This document shows positions 1 through 9,814 of a stretch of 64,000 nt of DNA, one piece after another. The stretch comes from Humibacter ginsenosidimutans. Lineage in GTDB: Bacteria > Actinomycetota > Actinomycetes > Actinomycetales > Microbacteriaceae. The stretch spans positions 4,119,639 to 4,183,638 of the forward strand of contig NZ_CP042305.1 in the NCBI RefSeq assembly GCF_007859675.1, in the 5' to 3' direction. The notes under the pieces are model-generated. The model had not been told where the DNA came from. It worked only from the letters and a program-made list of their open reading frames with translations, and did not search any database. How positions within the stretch are numbered: position 1 is the stretch's first letter; each line of letters starts with the position of its first letter. The translations under genes and the position numbers were made by a program.

Positions 1-1224
1 GGCGACTCGATCGCGCGCGTGCTGAAGGCATCCGGTGCCGAGCTCGCCAGCGAGTACTACATCAACGACGCGGGCGCCCAGATGGACAAGTTCGGCGACT
101 CCGTGCTCGCTGCGGCCAAGGGCGAGCCCACGCCGGAGGGCGGCTACCCGGGCCAGTACATCGCCGACCTCGCAGCCGCCGTGCTCGAGCGCGAGCCCGA
201 CCTGCTGTCGCTGCCCGATGAGGATGCCCTCGCCACGGCCCGCGAGCTCGCCTACGACCTGCAGCTGGCCGAGATCCGTCAGTCGCTGAAGGACTTCAAC
301 GTGGAGTTCGACGTGTTCTTCAGCGAGCGCACGCTGCACGCGAAGAACCCCCAGACGGGCACGAGCCTCGTGGACGACGCCGTGGGCCGGTTGCGCAAGC
401 AGGGTCACGTCTTCGATGCGGACGACGCCGTCTGGGTGCGCACCACCGACTTCGGCGACGACAAAGACCGGGTCATCCGGCGAAGCAACGGCGTCTACAC
501 CTACTTCGCGGCCGACGCGGCGTACTACCTGAGCAAGTCCGACCGCGGTTTCGAGCACAAGATCTACCTGCTCGGCGCCGACCACCACGGATACGTGCAC
601 AGGTTGCGGGCGCTCGCCGGCGCGGCAGGAGACGATCCGAATCGTGACATCGAGGTGCTGATCGGACAGCTCGTGAGCGTCAACGGCGCTCGGCTTTCGA
701 AGCGGGCCGGCAACATCATCGAGCTCACCGACCTGCAGAAGTGGCTCGGAACAGACGCTCTCCGCTACTCCTTGGGTCGCTCACCTGCGGACTCTCCGCT
801 CACGCTCGACCCCGAGCTGCTGCGCAGCCACTCCAACGACAACCCCGTGTACTACGTGCAGTACGCACACGCCCGCACCCGCTCGGTAGCACGCAACGCC
901 GAGGCGGCGGGTGTGACGCGCAGCGCGTTCGCGCCGGAGCTGCTCACGCACGAGACGGAATCCGCTCTGCTCGGCGCACTGCAGGAGTTCCCGCGCATCG
1001 TCGCCATGGCGGCGGAGTTGCGCGAGCCGCACCGCGTCGCGCGGTACATCGAGGAGGTCGCGGGGCTGTACCACAAGTGGTACGACAACTGCCGCGTCAT
1101 CCCGCTCGGCGAGGAGCCCATCACCGACGTGCACCGCACCCGGCTCTGGCTCAACGACGCGACGGGCCAGGTCATCCGCAACGGGCTCGGCCTGCTCGGC
1201 GTCTCGGCGCCCGAGCGCATGTAG
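1..1224 (+). CDS. argS: Arginyl-tRNA synthetase, 5'-truncated by the window edge
   Basis: Attaches arginine to tRNA-Arg in the cytoplasm (class I synthetase). The reading frame is open from base 1 and begins with [12 protein letters not shown], the segment that normally follows the HIGH motif, so roughly the first third is missing. The KMSKS-type loop is seen as [10 protein letters not shown] near nt 680-715. The C-terminal part has the DALR anticodon-binding signature ([13 protein letters not shown]) and ends with the usual LGVSAPERM. It heads the conserved actinobacterial argS-lysA-hom-thrC-thrB-rho block. Nothing unusual is visible in the 407 residues present. Confidence 0.97.
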   Translation, partial: GDSIARVLKASGAELASEYYINDAGAQMDKFGDSVLAAAKGEPTPEGGYPGQYIADLAAAVLEREPDLLSLPDEDALATARELAYDLQLAEIRQSLKDFNVEFDVFFSERTLHAKNPQTGTSLVDDAVGRLRKQGHVFDADDAVWVRTTDFGDDKDRVIRRSNGVYTYFAADAAYYLSKSDRGFEHKIYLLGADHHGYVHRLRALAGAAGDDPNRDIEVLIGQLVSVNGARLSKRAGNIIELTDLQKWLGTDALRYSLGRSPADSPLTLDPELLRSHSNDNPVYYVQYAHARTRSVARNAEAAGVTRSAFAPELLTHETESALLGALQEFPRIVAMAAELREPHRVARYIEEVAGLYHKWYDNCRVIPLGEEPITDVHRTRLWLNDATGQVIRNGLGLLGVSAPERM

Positions 1225-1275
1225 CCACCGGCGGCACGCCTCGTGCGAGCCGCACACCACGCGAACCGGGGGACC

Positions 1276-2145
1276 ATGTCGAATCAGGATCAGCCGACGG
1301 AGCCGTTGCCGCCGTACCGGGCGGACGAGTCGCCGACGAAGCCGTATGCCGCCCTCGGGCATCCCGAACCGTCCGCAGACGGCGCCGGCGACGGGCCCGC
1401 GCCCGGTCGGCGCCGCGGTCTGAAGGCCGCCGTGTGGATCGTCGGTGTGGTGGCGGTGCTCGTCGTGCTCTTCTTCGTGACGGATGCCGTGCTGCGCCAG
1501 GTCGCACAGAACGCCGTGAGCGACGAGATCCGCTCGCAACTGCCCGACGACGTGACCGCGAACGACCTCTCCGTGAAGATCGACGGGTTCTCGGTGATCG
1601 GGCAGTACCTGAGCGGCCGGTTCGAGAAGATCGAACTGACGTCGAGCGACGTGCTCGTGCAGGGCAACAGGCTGAGCGCGAACATCGTCGCACACGGCGT
1701 GCCGACCGACTTCTCCAAGCCGGTCCAGCGCATCGACGGGTCGATGACGATCGGTCAGCGCGCCGTCAACGGCCTCGTCGACCTGCCGAACGGCACCACG
1801 GTCACGCTGAAGCAGAACGAGGTGGGGCTCAAGGGAACCGGCCAGATTCTCGGCATCGATGTCGGGTACACGGCGTCCGTGACTCCGACGCTGAAGGGCG
1901 GAGACACCGTCGTGCTCTCGCCGCAGAACGTGAGCGTGACGGCCGGTGGCGGGTCGCTCGACGTGACGCGGTTCGCGAAGGACCTGCTGCCGTCGCAGAT
2001 CTCGATCTGCGTCGCGCAGTACCTGCCGAAGGGCATCGATGTGACGGGCCTCACGGTCGAGGACGACGTCGCCCACGTCTCCGTGCGCGCGAACGACTTC
2101 GTGCTCAGCGACGAGACATTGCAGACCAAGGGCTCCTGCGGCTGA
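1276..2145 (+). CDS. LmeA-like (DUF2993) membrane-anchored lipid-binding protein
   Basis: A 289-residue protein. It has a proline-rich, acidic cytoplasmic head (about residues 1-45), one membrane segment (GLKAAVWIVGVVAVLVVLFF, about 48-67) and an extracytoplasmic domain. The domain carries the DUF2993 pattern (VKIDGFSVIGQYLSGRFEKI, then an SSDV..QGNRLSANIVAHGV segment). The mycobacterial relative LmeA binds phospholipid and affects lipomannan elongation; that role here is only inferred from family. The ATG at 1276 is preceded by a GGGGGA ribosome site. An upstream in-frame GTG at 1243 has no such site. It lies between argS and lysA, where actinobacteria often carry an unrelated small gene. 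Confidence 0.72.
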   Translation: MSNQDQPTEPLPPYRADESPTKPYAALGHPEPSADGAGDGPAPGRRRGLKAAVWIVGVVAVLVVLFFVTDAVLRQVAQNAVSDEIRSQLPDDVTANDLSVKIDGFSVIGQYLSGRFEKIELTSSDVLVQGNRLSANIVAHGVPTDFSKPVQRIDGSMTIGQRAVNGLVDLPNGTTVTLKQNEVGLKGTGQILGIDVGYTASVTPTLKGGDTVVLSPQNVSVTAGGGSLDVTRFAKDLLPSQISICVAQYLPKGIDVTGLTVEDDVAHVSVRANDFVLSDETLQTKGSCG

Positions 2146-2194
2146 CAGAGCCGCGTGTGACGCGCTCGTTTTCCGGGGTTGGGATACCAGCGGA

Positions 2195-2200
2195 TACACT
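2195..2200 (+). promoter_or_regulatory. Candidate -10 element (TACACT) for lysA-hom-thrC-thrB
   Basis: TACACT matches the actinobacterial TANNNT -10 pattern in the 148-base gap upstream of lysA. No clear -35 is visible. The predicted leader of about 85 bases is too short for a lysine riboswitch, and no riboswitch-like structure was recognised. Confidence 0.35.
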
Positions 2201-2293
2201 TTTGGGGCCGCGCATTCGCGCATCGTCTCTCGGCTTCAGGGGTCAATCCGGATCCGCTCGCCAGCCCATCCCAACTGTTCGAGGTGACCTTTC

Positions 2294-3775
2294 GTGCCCG
2301 ACAACCCGCTGGCCCCAGACTGGCTGCACGCCCCCGACGACGGCAACGCGTTCGTTCCCGAGGTCTGGCCTACAGGCATCCGCAGAACCGACGACGGCGT
2401 CGCTGTGATCGGCGGTGTTCGCGTCGACGACCTCGTCGCCGACTACGCGACGCCGCTCTACGTTCTCGACGAGCGCGTGGTGCGTGAGCTCGCCGAGCGC
2501 GTGCGCCTGGCCTTCACCGACGCCTTCGAGCGCGTGGACACCACGGCAGAGGTTTATTACGCGGGCAAGGCGTTCCTCAGCACCGAGGTCGCCCGCTGGG
2601 TCACCGAGGCCGGTCTGCGCATCGACGTCGCCAGCGGCGGCGAACTCGCGGTGGCGCTGGCGGCGGGAGTGGATGCCGGCCGGCTCGGCCTGCACGGCAA
2701 CAACAAGTCGCGTGCGGAGATCGACCGTGCGATCGAGGTCGGAGTCGGCACGATCGTGATCGACTCCGAGCAGGAGATCGCGCGGGTCGCGCAGGCAGCA
2801 TCCGCCCACGGGCGCGTGCAGCGCGTGCGGCTCCGGGTGCGCACCGGCGTGCACGCGCACACCCACGAGTTTCTCGCGACAGCGCATGAGGACCAGAAGT
2901 TCGGCGTCGCGCTCGACGACGCCGAACGGCTCGTGGCGCTGATCCGCTCGCACGACGGTCTCGAATTCGTCGGCCTGCACTGTCACATCGGCTCGCAGAT
3001 CTTCGGCGCCGACGGTTTCGCCGAATCCGCGGCGCGGCTCGTCGCCGTGCATGCCAGGCTGCTGGCCGGCGGCCCGGTGCCCGAGCTGAACCTCGGCGGG
3101 GGATTCGGCATCGCCTACACGAGCGCTGATGAACCCGACCGCATCGAAGACCTGGCGCAGCGTGTTGCCCAGGTGCTCGCGGCGGAGTGCGAGCGGGCGA
3201 ATATCCCGCTTCCCGTCGTGGCGTTCGAGCCCGGCCGCTACATCGTCGGGCCTGCAGGTGTCACGCTCTACACGGTCGGCACCACCAAGCCCGTGAACCT
3301 CGACGCCGACGGCACACCGGCTCAGCGTCTGTACGTCAGCGTCGACGGCGGCATGAGCGACAACGCACGTCCCGCGCTGTACGGGGCCGATTACTCGGCC
3401 CGCATCGTCTCGCGCACCTCGCCCGCCGAGCCTGTGCTCGTGCGGGTGGCGGGCAAGCACTGCGAGTCGGGTGACATCGTCGTGAACGACGAGTACCTGC
3501 CCGCTGACGTCGCCGAGGGCGATGTGCTCGCCGTGGCGGCGACCGGCGCCTACTGCTGGTCGCTGTCGAGCAACTACAACTATCTGCCGCGGCCCGCCGT
3601 GGTCGCGGTGTCAGACGGAGCCTCACGCATGATCGTGCGCGGCGAGACCGTCGACGACCTGCTCGTCCGCGACCTCGGGGCGCGGCACGCAGAGACCGCG
3701 CCCGCCGTGGAGCGGCGGCATGAGGATGCGCCGGGTCCGCTGGCCCGCGCCGATCGCCAGGAGGGGGCGAAGTGA
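2294..3775 (+). CDS. lysA: Diaminopimelate decarboxylase
   Basis: Catalyses the last step of lysine synthesis, meso-diaminopimelate to L-lysine plus CO2, using PLP. The 493-residue length is normal for actinobacteria. The PLP lysine sits in YYAGKAFLS. Other family landmarks are HCHIGSQIF, the glycine-rich phosphate loop LNLGGGFGI, SVDGGMSDNARP, and GKHCESGDI with the active-site cysteine contributed to the partner subunit of the dimer. The GTG start is preceded by GAGGTG at 2281-2286. Its stop overlaps the hom start by four bases, so lysine and threonine genes are translationally coupled. Both pathways branch from aspartate semialdehyde. Confidence 0.96.
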   Translation: MPDNPLAPDWLHAPDDGNAFVPEVWPTGIRRTDDGVAVIGGVRVDDLVADYATPLYVLDERVVRELAERVRLAFTDAFERVDTTAEVYYAGKAFLSTEVARWVTEAGLRIDVASGGELAVALAAGVDAGRLGLHGNNKSRAEIDRAIEVGVGTIVIDSEQEIARVAQAASAHGRVQRVRLRVRTGVHAHTHEFLATAHEDQKFGVALDDAERLVALIRSHDGLEFVGLHCHIGSQIFGADGFAESAARLVAVHARLLAGGPVPELNLGGGFGIAYTSADEPDRIEDLAQRVAQVLAAECERANIPLPVVAFEPGRYIVGPAGVTLYTVGTTKPVNLDADGTPAQRLYVSVDGGMSDNARPALYGADYSARIVSRTSPAEPVLVRVAGKHCESGDIVVNDEYLPADVAEGDVLAVAATGAYCWSLSSNYNYLPRPAVVAVSDGASRMIVRGETVDDLLVRDLGARHAETAPAVERRHEDAPGPLARADRQEGAK

Positions 3776-5121
3776 TCGAATACCGAACCCTGAAGGTCGC
3801 GCTGCTCGGGGCCGGATCCGTCGGTTCCCAGGTGGCGAAGCTGCTGCTCGAGCACGGCGACGAGCTGGCATCCCGCATCGGTGCCGGGCTCGAACTCGTC
3901 GGCATCGCGGTGCGCGACGTGGATGCCCCGCGCCGCGCCGACCTCCCGCGCGAGCTCTTCACGACCGACGCGCGCTCCCTCATCCTGAGCGCGGACATCG
4001 TCGTCGAGCTGATGGGCGGCATCGACCCCGCGCGGGAGTACGTGCTGCTCGCGCTCACCTCGGGCGCCGACGTCGTCACCGGCAACAAGGCGCTGCTGGC
4101 CGAGCACGGACCCGAGTTGTTCGCCGCCGCCGAGCAGGTGGGCGCGCAGCTCTACTACGAGGCAGCCGTCGGCGGCGCGATCCCCATCATCCGGCCGCTG
4201 CGCGAGAGCCTCGCGGGCGACAGGGTGGAGCGCATCCTCGGCATCGTCAACGGCACCACCAACTTCATCCTCGACCGCATGGACACGGCGGGGGAGAGCA
4301 TGGAGTCCGCGCTCGCCGTGGCGACCGAGCTCGGCTACGCGGAGCGGAGCGATCCGTCCGCCGACATCGAGGGCTACGATGCCGCGGCCAAGGCCGCGAT
4401 CATCGCAGGCCTGGCCTTCCACACGAGTGTGCCGCTCGGCTCCGTGTATCGCGAGGGCATCACGAGCGTCACGAAGGAACAGGTCGACGCCGCGCGCGCC
4501 GGAGGCTACGTGATCAAGCTGCTCGCCATCTGCGAGCGCGTGGTCGGCGAAGACGGTGTCGAGGGCGTTTCGGCGCGCGTGTATCCGGCATTGGTGCCGA
4601 GGGAGCATCCGCTGGCCGCCGTGCGCGGCGTGCACAACGCCGTCTTCGTGCAGGCAGCGGCAGCAGGCGACCTCATGTTCTACGGGGCCGGTGCCGGCGG
4701 CCTGCAGACGGCCTCGGCGGTGCTGGGCGATGTGGTCTCCGCAGCCAGGCGCCACGTCGTCGGCGGGCCAGGTGTCGCCGAGTCGACGCGCGCCGATCTC
4801 CCCGTGCTCGGCGCAGAGGCGGTGCGCACGCGCTACCAGATCACGCTGCGCGTCACCGACGCCCCCGGCGTGCTCTCGCGCGTCGCCGCCACGTTGGCTT
4901 CGCACGACGTGTCGGTCGAGACGCTCACCCAGACGGTCGCGCACGCCGCGCTGGCATCCGACGGCCAATCCGCCGGTCGGGATGCCGTTCCCGGCACGGC
5001 TACGCTGGTCATCGGAACGCATGTGGCGTTCGAATCCGCACTGGCGGCCACGGTCGGCGCCCTCCGCGACAGCGGGGAAGTCGTGGCCGTGACCTCCGTT
5101 CTACGAGTTGAAGGAGCCTGA
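3772..5121 (+). CDS. hom: Homoserine dehydrogenase
   Basis: Reduces aspartate semialdehyde to homoserine with NAD(P)H, the branch towards threonine and methionine. 449 residues. The N-terminal Rossmann fold begins with LLGAGSVGSQVAKLL. The substrate domain has VTGNKALLAEHG and GIVNGTTNFILDRM. A C-terminal ACT domain (from about residue 345, RYQITLRVTDAPGVLSR) is the usual site of threonine feedback inhibition in actinobacterial enzymes. It starts at a GTG inside the lysA stop (GTGA overlap) and is followed after one base by thrC. It lacks an aspartokinase domain, so it is the monofunctional form. Confidence 0.96.
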   Translation: MIEYRTLKVALLGAGSVGSQVAKLLLEHGDELASRIGAGLELVGIAVRDVDAPRRADLPRELFTTDARSLILSADIVVELMGGIDPAREYVLLALTSGADVVTGNKALLAEHGPELFAAAEQVGAQLYYEAAVGGAIPIIRPLRESLAGDRVERILGIVNGTTNFILDRMDTAGESMESALAVATELGYAERSDPSADIEGYDAAAKAAIIAGLAFHTSVPLGSVYREGITSVTKEQVDAARAGGYVIKLLAICERVVGEDGVEGVSARVYPALVPREHPLAAVRGVHNAVFVQAAAAGDLMFYGAGAGGLQTASAVLGDVVSAARRHVVGGPGVAESTRADLPVLGAEAVRTRYQITLRVTDAPGVLSRVAATLASHDVSVETLTQTVAHAALASDGQSAGRDAVPGTATLVIGTHVAFESALAATVGALRDSGEVVAVTSVLRVEGA

Positions 5122-5122
5122 C

Positions 5123-6223
5123 GTGGCCCACCAATGGCAGGGCGTTCTGCGCGAATACGCCGACCGTCTCGACGTGAGCGAGGCGACGCCGATCGTCACG
5201 CTCGGCGAGGGTGGCACGCCGCTCATTCCCGCGGCCGCGCTCTCGCGCCGCACCGGGGCGGATGTCTACGTCAAGTTCGAGGGCATGAACCCGACGGGCT
5301 CCTTCAAGGACCGCGGCATGACCATGGCGGTCTCGAAGGCCGTCGAGCAGGGCGCGAAGGCCGTGATCTGCGCGTCGACGGGCAACACCTCCGCCTCAGC
5401 CGCCGCCTACGCGACCCACGCCGGCATCAAGGCCGTCGTTCTCGTGCCAGAGGGCAAGATCGCGATGGGCAAGCTGAGCCAGGCCATCGCCCACAACGCC
5501 GAGCTTCTTCAGGTGCGCGGCAACTTCGACGACTGCCTCGACATCGCCAGAGACCTCGCCGCCAATTACCCGGTGCACCTGGTCAACTCGGTGAACAACG
5601 ACCGCATCGAGGGCCAGAAGACGGCGGCGTTCGAGGTCGTCGAGGTGTTGGGCGACGCCCCCGACTTCCACTTCATCCCGGTCGGCAACGCCGGCAACTA
5701 CACCGCGTACACGCGCGGCTACACCGAGGAGGCGGAGCGCGGGATCTCCACGAAGCTGCCCCGCATGTTCGGCTTCCAGGCAGCGGGCAGCGCGCCGATC
5801 GTGCTCGGACACCCGGTGAAAGACCCCGACACGGTGGCCAGCGCCATCCGCATCGGCAACCCGGCGTCGTGGGAGCTCGCGATCGCGGCGCGCGAGGCCA
5901 CGAACGGCTATTTCGGCGCCATCGACGACGAGAAGATCCTCGCCGCTCAGCGCATCCTCTCCGCCGAGGTGGGCATCTTCGTCGAGCCCGCCAGTGCGAT
6001 CAGCGTCGCCGGCCTGCTCGAGCGCGCGGAGGCGGGGGATGTCCCTGCCGGCTCGCGTGTCGTGCTCACGGTCACCGGCCACGGCCTGAAGGACCCGCAG
6101 TGGGCTCTTCGTCTTCCCGGCGGCGGCGAGGTGCAGCCCACGTCCGTTCCCGTGGACGTCGCGGAGATCGCCGACGTGCTCGGCCTCAGCCGCGCCGCCG
6201 CGAGCCCGACGGACGCGGTGTGA
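5123..6223 (+). CDS. thrC: Threonine synthase
   Basis: Converts O-phosphohomoserine to L-threonine (PLP fold type II). 366 residues, the short actinobacterial/Bacillus form. The PLP lysine is in NPTGSFKDRGM; the phosphate-binding and serine-rich loops are CASTGNTSASAAAYA and PVGNAGNYTAY. The GTG at 5123 is chosen because AAGGAG lies at 5111-5116, six bases upstream; the frame is also open from a TTG at 5108. It overlaps thrB by four bases (GTGA) in the hom-thrC-thrB order typical of actinobacteria. Confidence 0.96.
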   Translation: MAHQWQGVLREYADRLDVSEATPIVTLGEGGTPLIPAAALSRRTGADVYVKFEGMNPTGSFKDRGMTMAVSKAVEQGAKAVICASTGNTSASAAAYATHAGIKAVVLVPEGKIAMGKLSQAIAHNAELLQVRGNFDDCLDIARDLAANYPVHLVNSVNNDRIEGQKTAAFEVVEVLGDAPDFHFIPVGNAGNYTAYTRGYTEEAERGISTKLPRMFGFQAAGSAPIVLGHPVKDPDTVASAIRIGNPASWELAIAAREATNGYFGAIDDEKILAAQRILSAEVGIFVEPASAISVAGLLERAEAGDVPAGSRVVLTVTGHGLKDPQWALRLPGGGEVQPTSVPVDVAEIADVLGLSRAAASPTDAV

Positions 6224-7230
6224 GCGAGTTCGGCGGCGAATCGCCGGTCTCCGGCGCGGGAGTCGGGCAGGCGTCGGCAGGCGCGGCGACCACGCTCGAC
6301 CGTGTGCCCGTCGGGCGCTCGGTGCGCGTCAAGGTGCCGGCGACGTCGGCCAACCTCGGCCCCGGATTCGACACGCTCGGTCTGGCGCTCGCTCTCTACG
6401 ACGACCTCACGGTCACCGTGCGCGAGGCGCCGGGAGCGACCGTCACGGTGCACGGCGTCGGCGAGGGCGAGGTGCCGACCGACGAGACCAACCTCGTCGT
6501 GCGCTCCATCGCGCACACGTTCGCGGCGGCGGGCGTGCCGATGCCCGGTGTGCAGCTCATCGCCAACAACTCCATCCCGCACGGCCGTGGCCTCGGTTCC
6601 TCCGGCGCTGCCATCGTGTCGGGGATCGTGGCGGCGAAGGGGCTGCTCGAGGGCATCGTCGAGCTCGACGCGGCGCAGTTGCTCGCGCTGGCGACGGAGT
6701 TGGAGGGGCATCCTGACAACGTCGCCCCCGCCCTTTTCGGCGGCCTCACCATCGCGTGGATGTCCGGCACCGGTCCCGCGCACAAGAAGCTGATGGTGCA
6801 TCGGGGCGTGTCGCCCCTGGTGTTCGTTCCGGAGCACGTGATGTCCACGGCTCTCGCGCGCAGCCTGCAGCCGCAGTCGGTGCCGCACGAGGACGCGGTC
6901 TTCAACGTGTCGCGTTCGGCGCTCCTCATCGCGGCTCTCGTGCAGAGTCCTGAGCTGCTGCTGGCGGCCACCGAGGACAAGCTGCATCAGAACTATCGTG
7001 CGCAGGCCATGCCGGAGACCAACCGGCTCATCTCGGCACTGCGCGCCGCGGGCTTCCCGGCCGTCGTGTCGGGCGCCGGGCCCTCGATCCTGGTGCTGTG
7101 CAGCGATCCTGCGCAGCGCCTCGCCGCAGCCAGTCTCGTCGCCGACTCGGCGGAGACCGTGTGGCAGCCGCTCATGTTGGCCGTCGACTTTCTCGGCGCC
7201 ACCGTGCAGCGAACGGCCGGCACCCCGTAG
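6220..7230 (+). CDS. thrB: Homoserine kinase
   Basis: GHMP-family kinase making O-phosphohomoserine from homoserine and ATP. 336 residues. Motif 1 is VPATSANLGPGFDTLG, motif 2 (the ATP loop) is HGRGLGSSGAAIVSG, and motif 3 is VVSGAGPSILVL. The start at the GTG overlapping the thrC stop leaves a Gly/Ala-rich extension of about 25 residues before the conserved core. Translation coupling to thrC is therefore the simplest reading, though a later start cannot be excluded. It is the last gene of the lysA-hom-thrC-thrB unit. Confidence 0.95.
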   Translation: MSEFGGESPVSGAGVGQASAGAATTLDRVPVGRSVRVKVPATSANLGPGFDTLGLALALYDDLTVTVREAPGATVTVHGVGEGEVPTDETNLVVRSIAHTFAAAGVPMPGVQLIANNSIPHGRGLGSSGAAIVSGIVAAKGLLEGIVELDAAQLLALATELEGHPDNVAPALFGGLTIAWMSGTGPAHKKLMVHRGVSPLVFVPEHVMSTALARSLQPQSVPHEDAVFNVSRSALLIAALVQSPELLLAATEDKLHQNYRAQAMPETNRLISALRAAGFPAVVSGAGPSILVLCSDPAQRLAAASLVADSAETVWQPLMLAVDFLGATVQRTAGTP

Positions 7231-7306
7231 CCGTGTCGGTCGGGTCGACGTGCTGGAGCGGCGGCGCGCCGCGCGACGACGCGTGGCCCGAACGACATGC
7301 CGACGG

Positions 7307-7315
7307 TGGTAGACT
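7307..7315 (+). promoter_or_regulatory. Extended -10 promoter element upstream of rho
   Basis: TGGTAGACT fits an extended -10 (TGN-TANNNT). It lies in the 287-base gap between thrB and rho and would give a leader of about 195 bases before the rho GTG at 7518. Rho is autoregulated through its leader in several bacteria, so a long leader is of interest, but no attenuator was identified. Confidence 0.4.
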
Positions 7316-7517
7316 GGCCGCACCCACCGGGTGGCGCGCACGTAGCGCGAATCCGGTGATCGGGTGAAATTCTTGTAACTCACTGCTGTCGTACCCGCTC
7401 GCAGTCCGCGTGGCGATCCCCGACGCACGCGGTCGAACCACGACCGGGCGGCATTCGTACGGCACGCACTCTGGGCGAGGTGCATCTATGCCCGCCAGAG
7501 GAAAGGAATCCTCTTCA

Positions 7518-9668
7518 GTGACTGATGTCAATCTCCGCGCCGATGGCGCGGACTCCACCACCGATCTGTCGGCGCTGCGTGTGCCGCAGCTGCAGGCCCT
7601 GGCCTCCGAGCTGGGCATCTCCGGCGCGGCGAAGCTGCGCAAGGGCGAGCTCGTCGCCGCCATCGAGGCGGCGCGCGGTGCAGCGGCTCCTGCCGCGGTC
7701 GAGCCGACGGTCGCCGCGCAGCTCGAGCTTCCGGTCGAGGACGAAGCCGTCCCCGCGACCGCGCCGAGCGCGGAATCCGATGCTCAGGCGCCCGCCGAGT
7801 CGGAGCTCAGCCCGGCCCAGGCCGAGGCAGCCCTGCAGGCCGCTCTCGACCTGCAGACCCCGCCGGCGCGCGCGCGTCGCGGCTCCCGTCGCGTCACGAG
7901 CGTCGACGGCGGCCACACGGTGTCCGCCGCTGGCCACGTGAACCACGGCGAGGCCGGCCTCCCGCCGCTCGCCGACGACTCGGGCGCCGACGATGCCCAG
8001 GCTGTTCCCGCGGCACGCGATGCTGCGACCGAGGCCTCCGCCGCCGACACGTCGTCGGACGTCGAGCAGAAGGCGTCCGAGAAGGATGCCGCTGCCGCCG
8101 CTGAGACGCCGGAGGGCGCCCAGGGCGAGCAGCAGCCGCGTCAGGGCCGTCGCAACCGCGGCCGCAACAAGAACCGCCGCGGCGAGAACGGCCAGGCCGA
8201 GAACGGCCAGCAGGCCGCGGACGCCGAGCAGGGCCAGAGCGATCAGCAGAACCAGAACGGCCAGCAGAACAAGGGCCAGGGCGGTCAGCAGACCCAGCAG
8301 AAGCAGGGCCAGAACCAGCGCGGCCAGAACGGCCAGCAGGGCCAGCAGAACAACCGCCAGAACCAGGGCGGCCAGCAGAACCAGGGTCAGCAGGGCGACG
8401 ACGAGCGCGGCGGCCGTGGCCGTTACCGCGACCGCAAGCGTCGCGGTGCCGGTGACGAGGTCGAGCCCGAGATTCTCGAAGACGACGTGCTGATCCCCGT
8501 GGCGGGCATCCTCGACGTGCTCGACAACTACGCGTTCGTGCGCACGAGCGGCTACCTGCCCGGCCCGAGCGACGTGTACGTCTCGCTCGGCCAGGTGAAG
8601 AAGTACAACCTGCGCAAGGGCGACGCCGTGGTCGGCGCCATCCGCCAGCCGCGCGAGGGCGAGAACACCGGACGCCAGAAGTACAACGCGCTCGTCAAGG
8701 TGGACTCCGTCAACGGCCAGTCCAACGACGAGGCGCAGAACCGCGTCGAGTTCACCAAGCTCACCCCGCTCTACCCGCAGGAGCGCCTGCGGCTGGAGAC
8801 CGAGCCCACCAAGCTCACGCAGCGCATCATCGACCTGGTCGCTCCGATCGGCAAGGGTCAGCGCGGCCTCATCGTGGCGCCGCCCAAGGCCGGCAAGACC
8901 ATCGTGATGCAGCAGATCGCCAACGCGATCACCACGAACAACCCCGAGGTGCACCTCATGGTCGTGCTCGTGGACGAGCGGCCCGAAGAGGTCACCGACA
9001 TGCAGCGCACGGTCAAGGGCGAGGTCATCGCGTCCACGTTCGACCGTCCCGCCGAAGACCACACCACTGTCGCCGAGCTCGCCATCGAGCGCGCGAAGCG
9101 CCTGGTGGAGCTGGGCCACGACGTCGTCGTGCTGCTCGACTCGATCACGCGCCTCAGCCGCGCGTACAACCTGGCGGCGCCGGCATCCGGTCGCATCCTC
9201 TCCGGCGGTGTCGACGCGTCGGCGCTCTACCCGCCGAAGCGCTTCTTCGGCGCAGCGCGCAACATCGAGCACGGCGGGTCGCTGACCATACTGGCCACGG
9301 CGCTCATCGAGACCGGGTCCAAGATGGACGAGGTCATCTTCGAGGAGTTCAAGGGCACCGGCAACTCGGAGCTGCGCCTGTCGCGTCAGCTCGCAGACAA
9401 GCGCATCTTCCCGGCCGTCGACGTGAACGCGTCGGGCACGCGCCGCGAGGAGATGCTGATGAGCGCCGACGAGGTGAAGATCACCTGGAAGCTGCGTCGC
9501 GCCCTTGCGGGCCTCGATCAGCAGCAGGCGCTCGAGGTGGTGCTCGGCAAGCTCAAGGAGACCAGCTCCAACGTGGAGTTCCTCGTGCAGATGCAGAAGT
9601 CGATGCCGGCGCCCACGAACGGTCACGGCGTCGCGCACTCGCACGCGCACGAGAACGACCACCGCTAG
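7518..9668 (+). CDS. rho: Transcription termination factor Rho with long Gln/Asn-rich insertion
   Basis: Hexameric RNA helicase that ends transcription. 716 residues, about 300 more than E. coli Rho. Order: Rho_N helical domain (about residues 13-52, [20 protein letters not shown]); an Ala/Pro/Glu-rich insertion (55-205); an Arg-rich then Gln/Asn/Gly-rich tract (about 207-300, repeats of NGQQ, QNQ and GGQQN); the RNA-binding cold-shock-like domain ([20 protein letters not shown]); and the ATPase core with Walker A APPKAGKT and Walker B VVVLLDSI. Start: GTG at 7518 after GAAAGGAA; an in-frame ATG at 7488 is an alternative. rpmE, which follows rho in mycobacteria, is absent here. Confidence 0.96.
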   Translation: MTDVNLRADGADSTTDLSALRVPQLQALASELGISGAAKLRKGELVAAIEAARGAAAPAAVEPTVAAQLELPVEDEAVPATAPSAESDAQAPAESELSPAQAEAALQAALDLQTPPARARRGSRRVTSVDGGHTVSAAGHVNHGEAGLPPLADDSGADDAQAVPAARDAATEASAADTSSDVEQKASEKDAAAAAETPEGAQGEQQPRQGRRNRGRNKNRRGENGQAENGQQAADAEQGQSDQQNQNGQQNKGQGGQQTQQKQGQNQRGQNGQQGQQNNRQNQGGQQNQGQQGDDERGGRGRYRDRKRRGAGDEVEPEILEDDVLIPVAGILDVLDNYAFVRTSGYLPGPSDVYVSLGQVKKYNLRKGDAVVGAIRQPREGENTGRQKYNALVKVDSVNGQSNDEAQNRVEFTKLTPLYPQERLRLETEPTKLTQRIIDLVAPIGKGQRGLIVAPPKAGKTIVMQQIANAITTNNPEVHLMVVLVDERPEEVTDMQRTVKGEVIASTFDRPAEDHTTVAELAIERAKRLVELGHDVVVLLDSITRLSRAYNLAAPASGRILSGGVDASALYPPKRFFGAARNIEHGGSLTILATALIETGSKMDEVIFEEFKGTGNSELRLSRQLADKRIFPAVDVNASGTRREEMLMSADEVKITWKLRRALAGLDQQQALEVVLGKLKETSSNVEFLVQMQKSMPAPTNGHGVAHSHAHENDHR

Positions 9669-9676
9669 CAACGTCA

Positions 9677-9738
9677 CCGGATGCCCGCACGGGCGCGCCC
9701 TGCCGACCTCGGTGGGCGCGGCCCGAGCGGGCATCCGG
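9677..9738 (+). terminator. Large GC-rich stem-loop after rho
   Basis: CCGGATGCCCGC at 9677-9688 pairs perfectly with GCGGGCATCCGG at 9727-9738, with a further palindrome GGGCGCGCCC (9691-9700) in the loop. It starts nine bases after the rho stop. There is no T tract, so it resembles the U-less hairpins common in actinobacteria. A role in termination or RNA processing is inferred. Confidence 0.55.
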
Positions 9739-9814
9739 CATTTCGTCGCACGCGCGGCGAACCCTTCGTCACCACGGCACCACCCACAGCACCACAGTCA
9801 TCCGGGAGCAGCAC

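Noticed and set aside
2201..2293. Lysine riboswitch before lysA
   Set aside because: The predicted leader is under 100 bases, too short for the L-box aptamer, and no matching conserved segments were seen.
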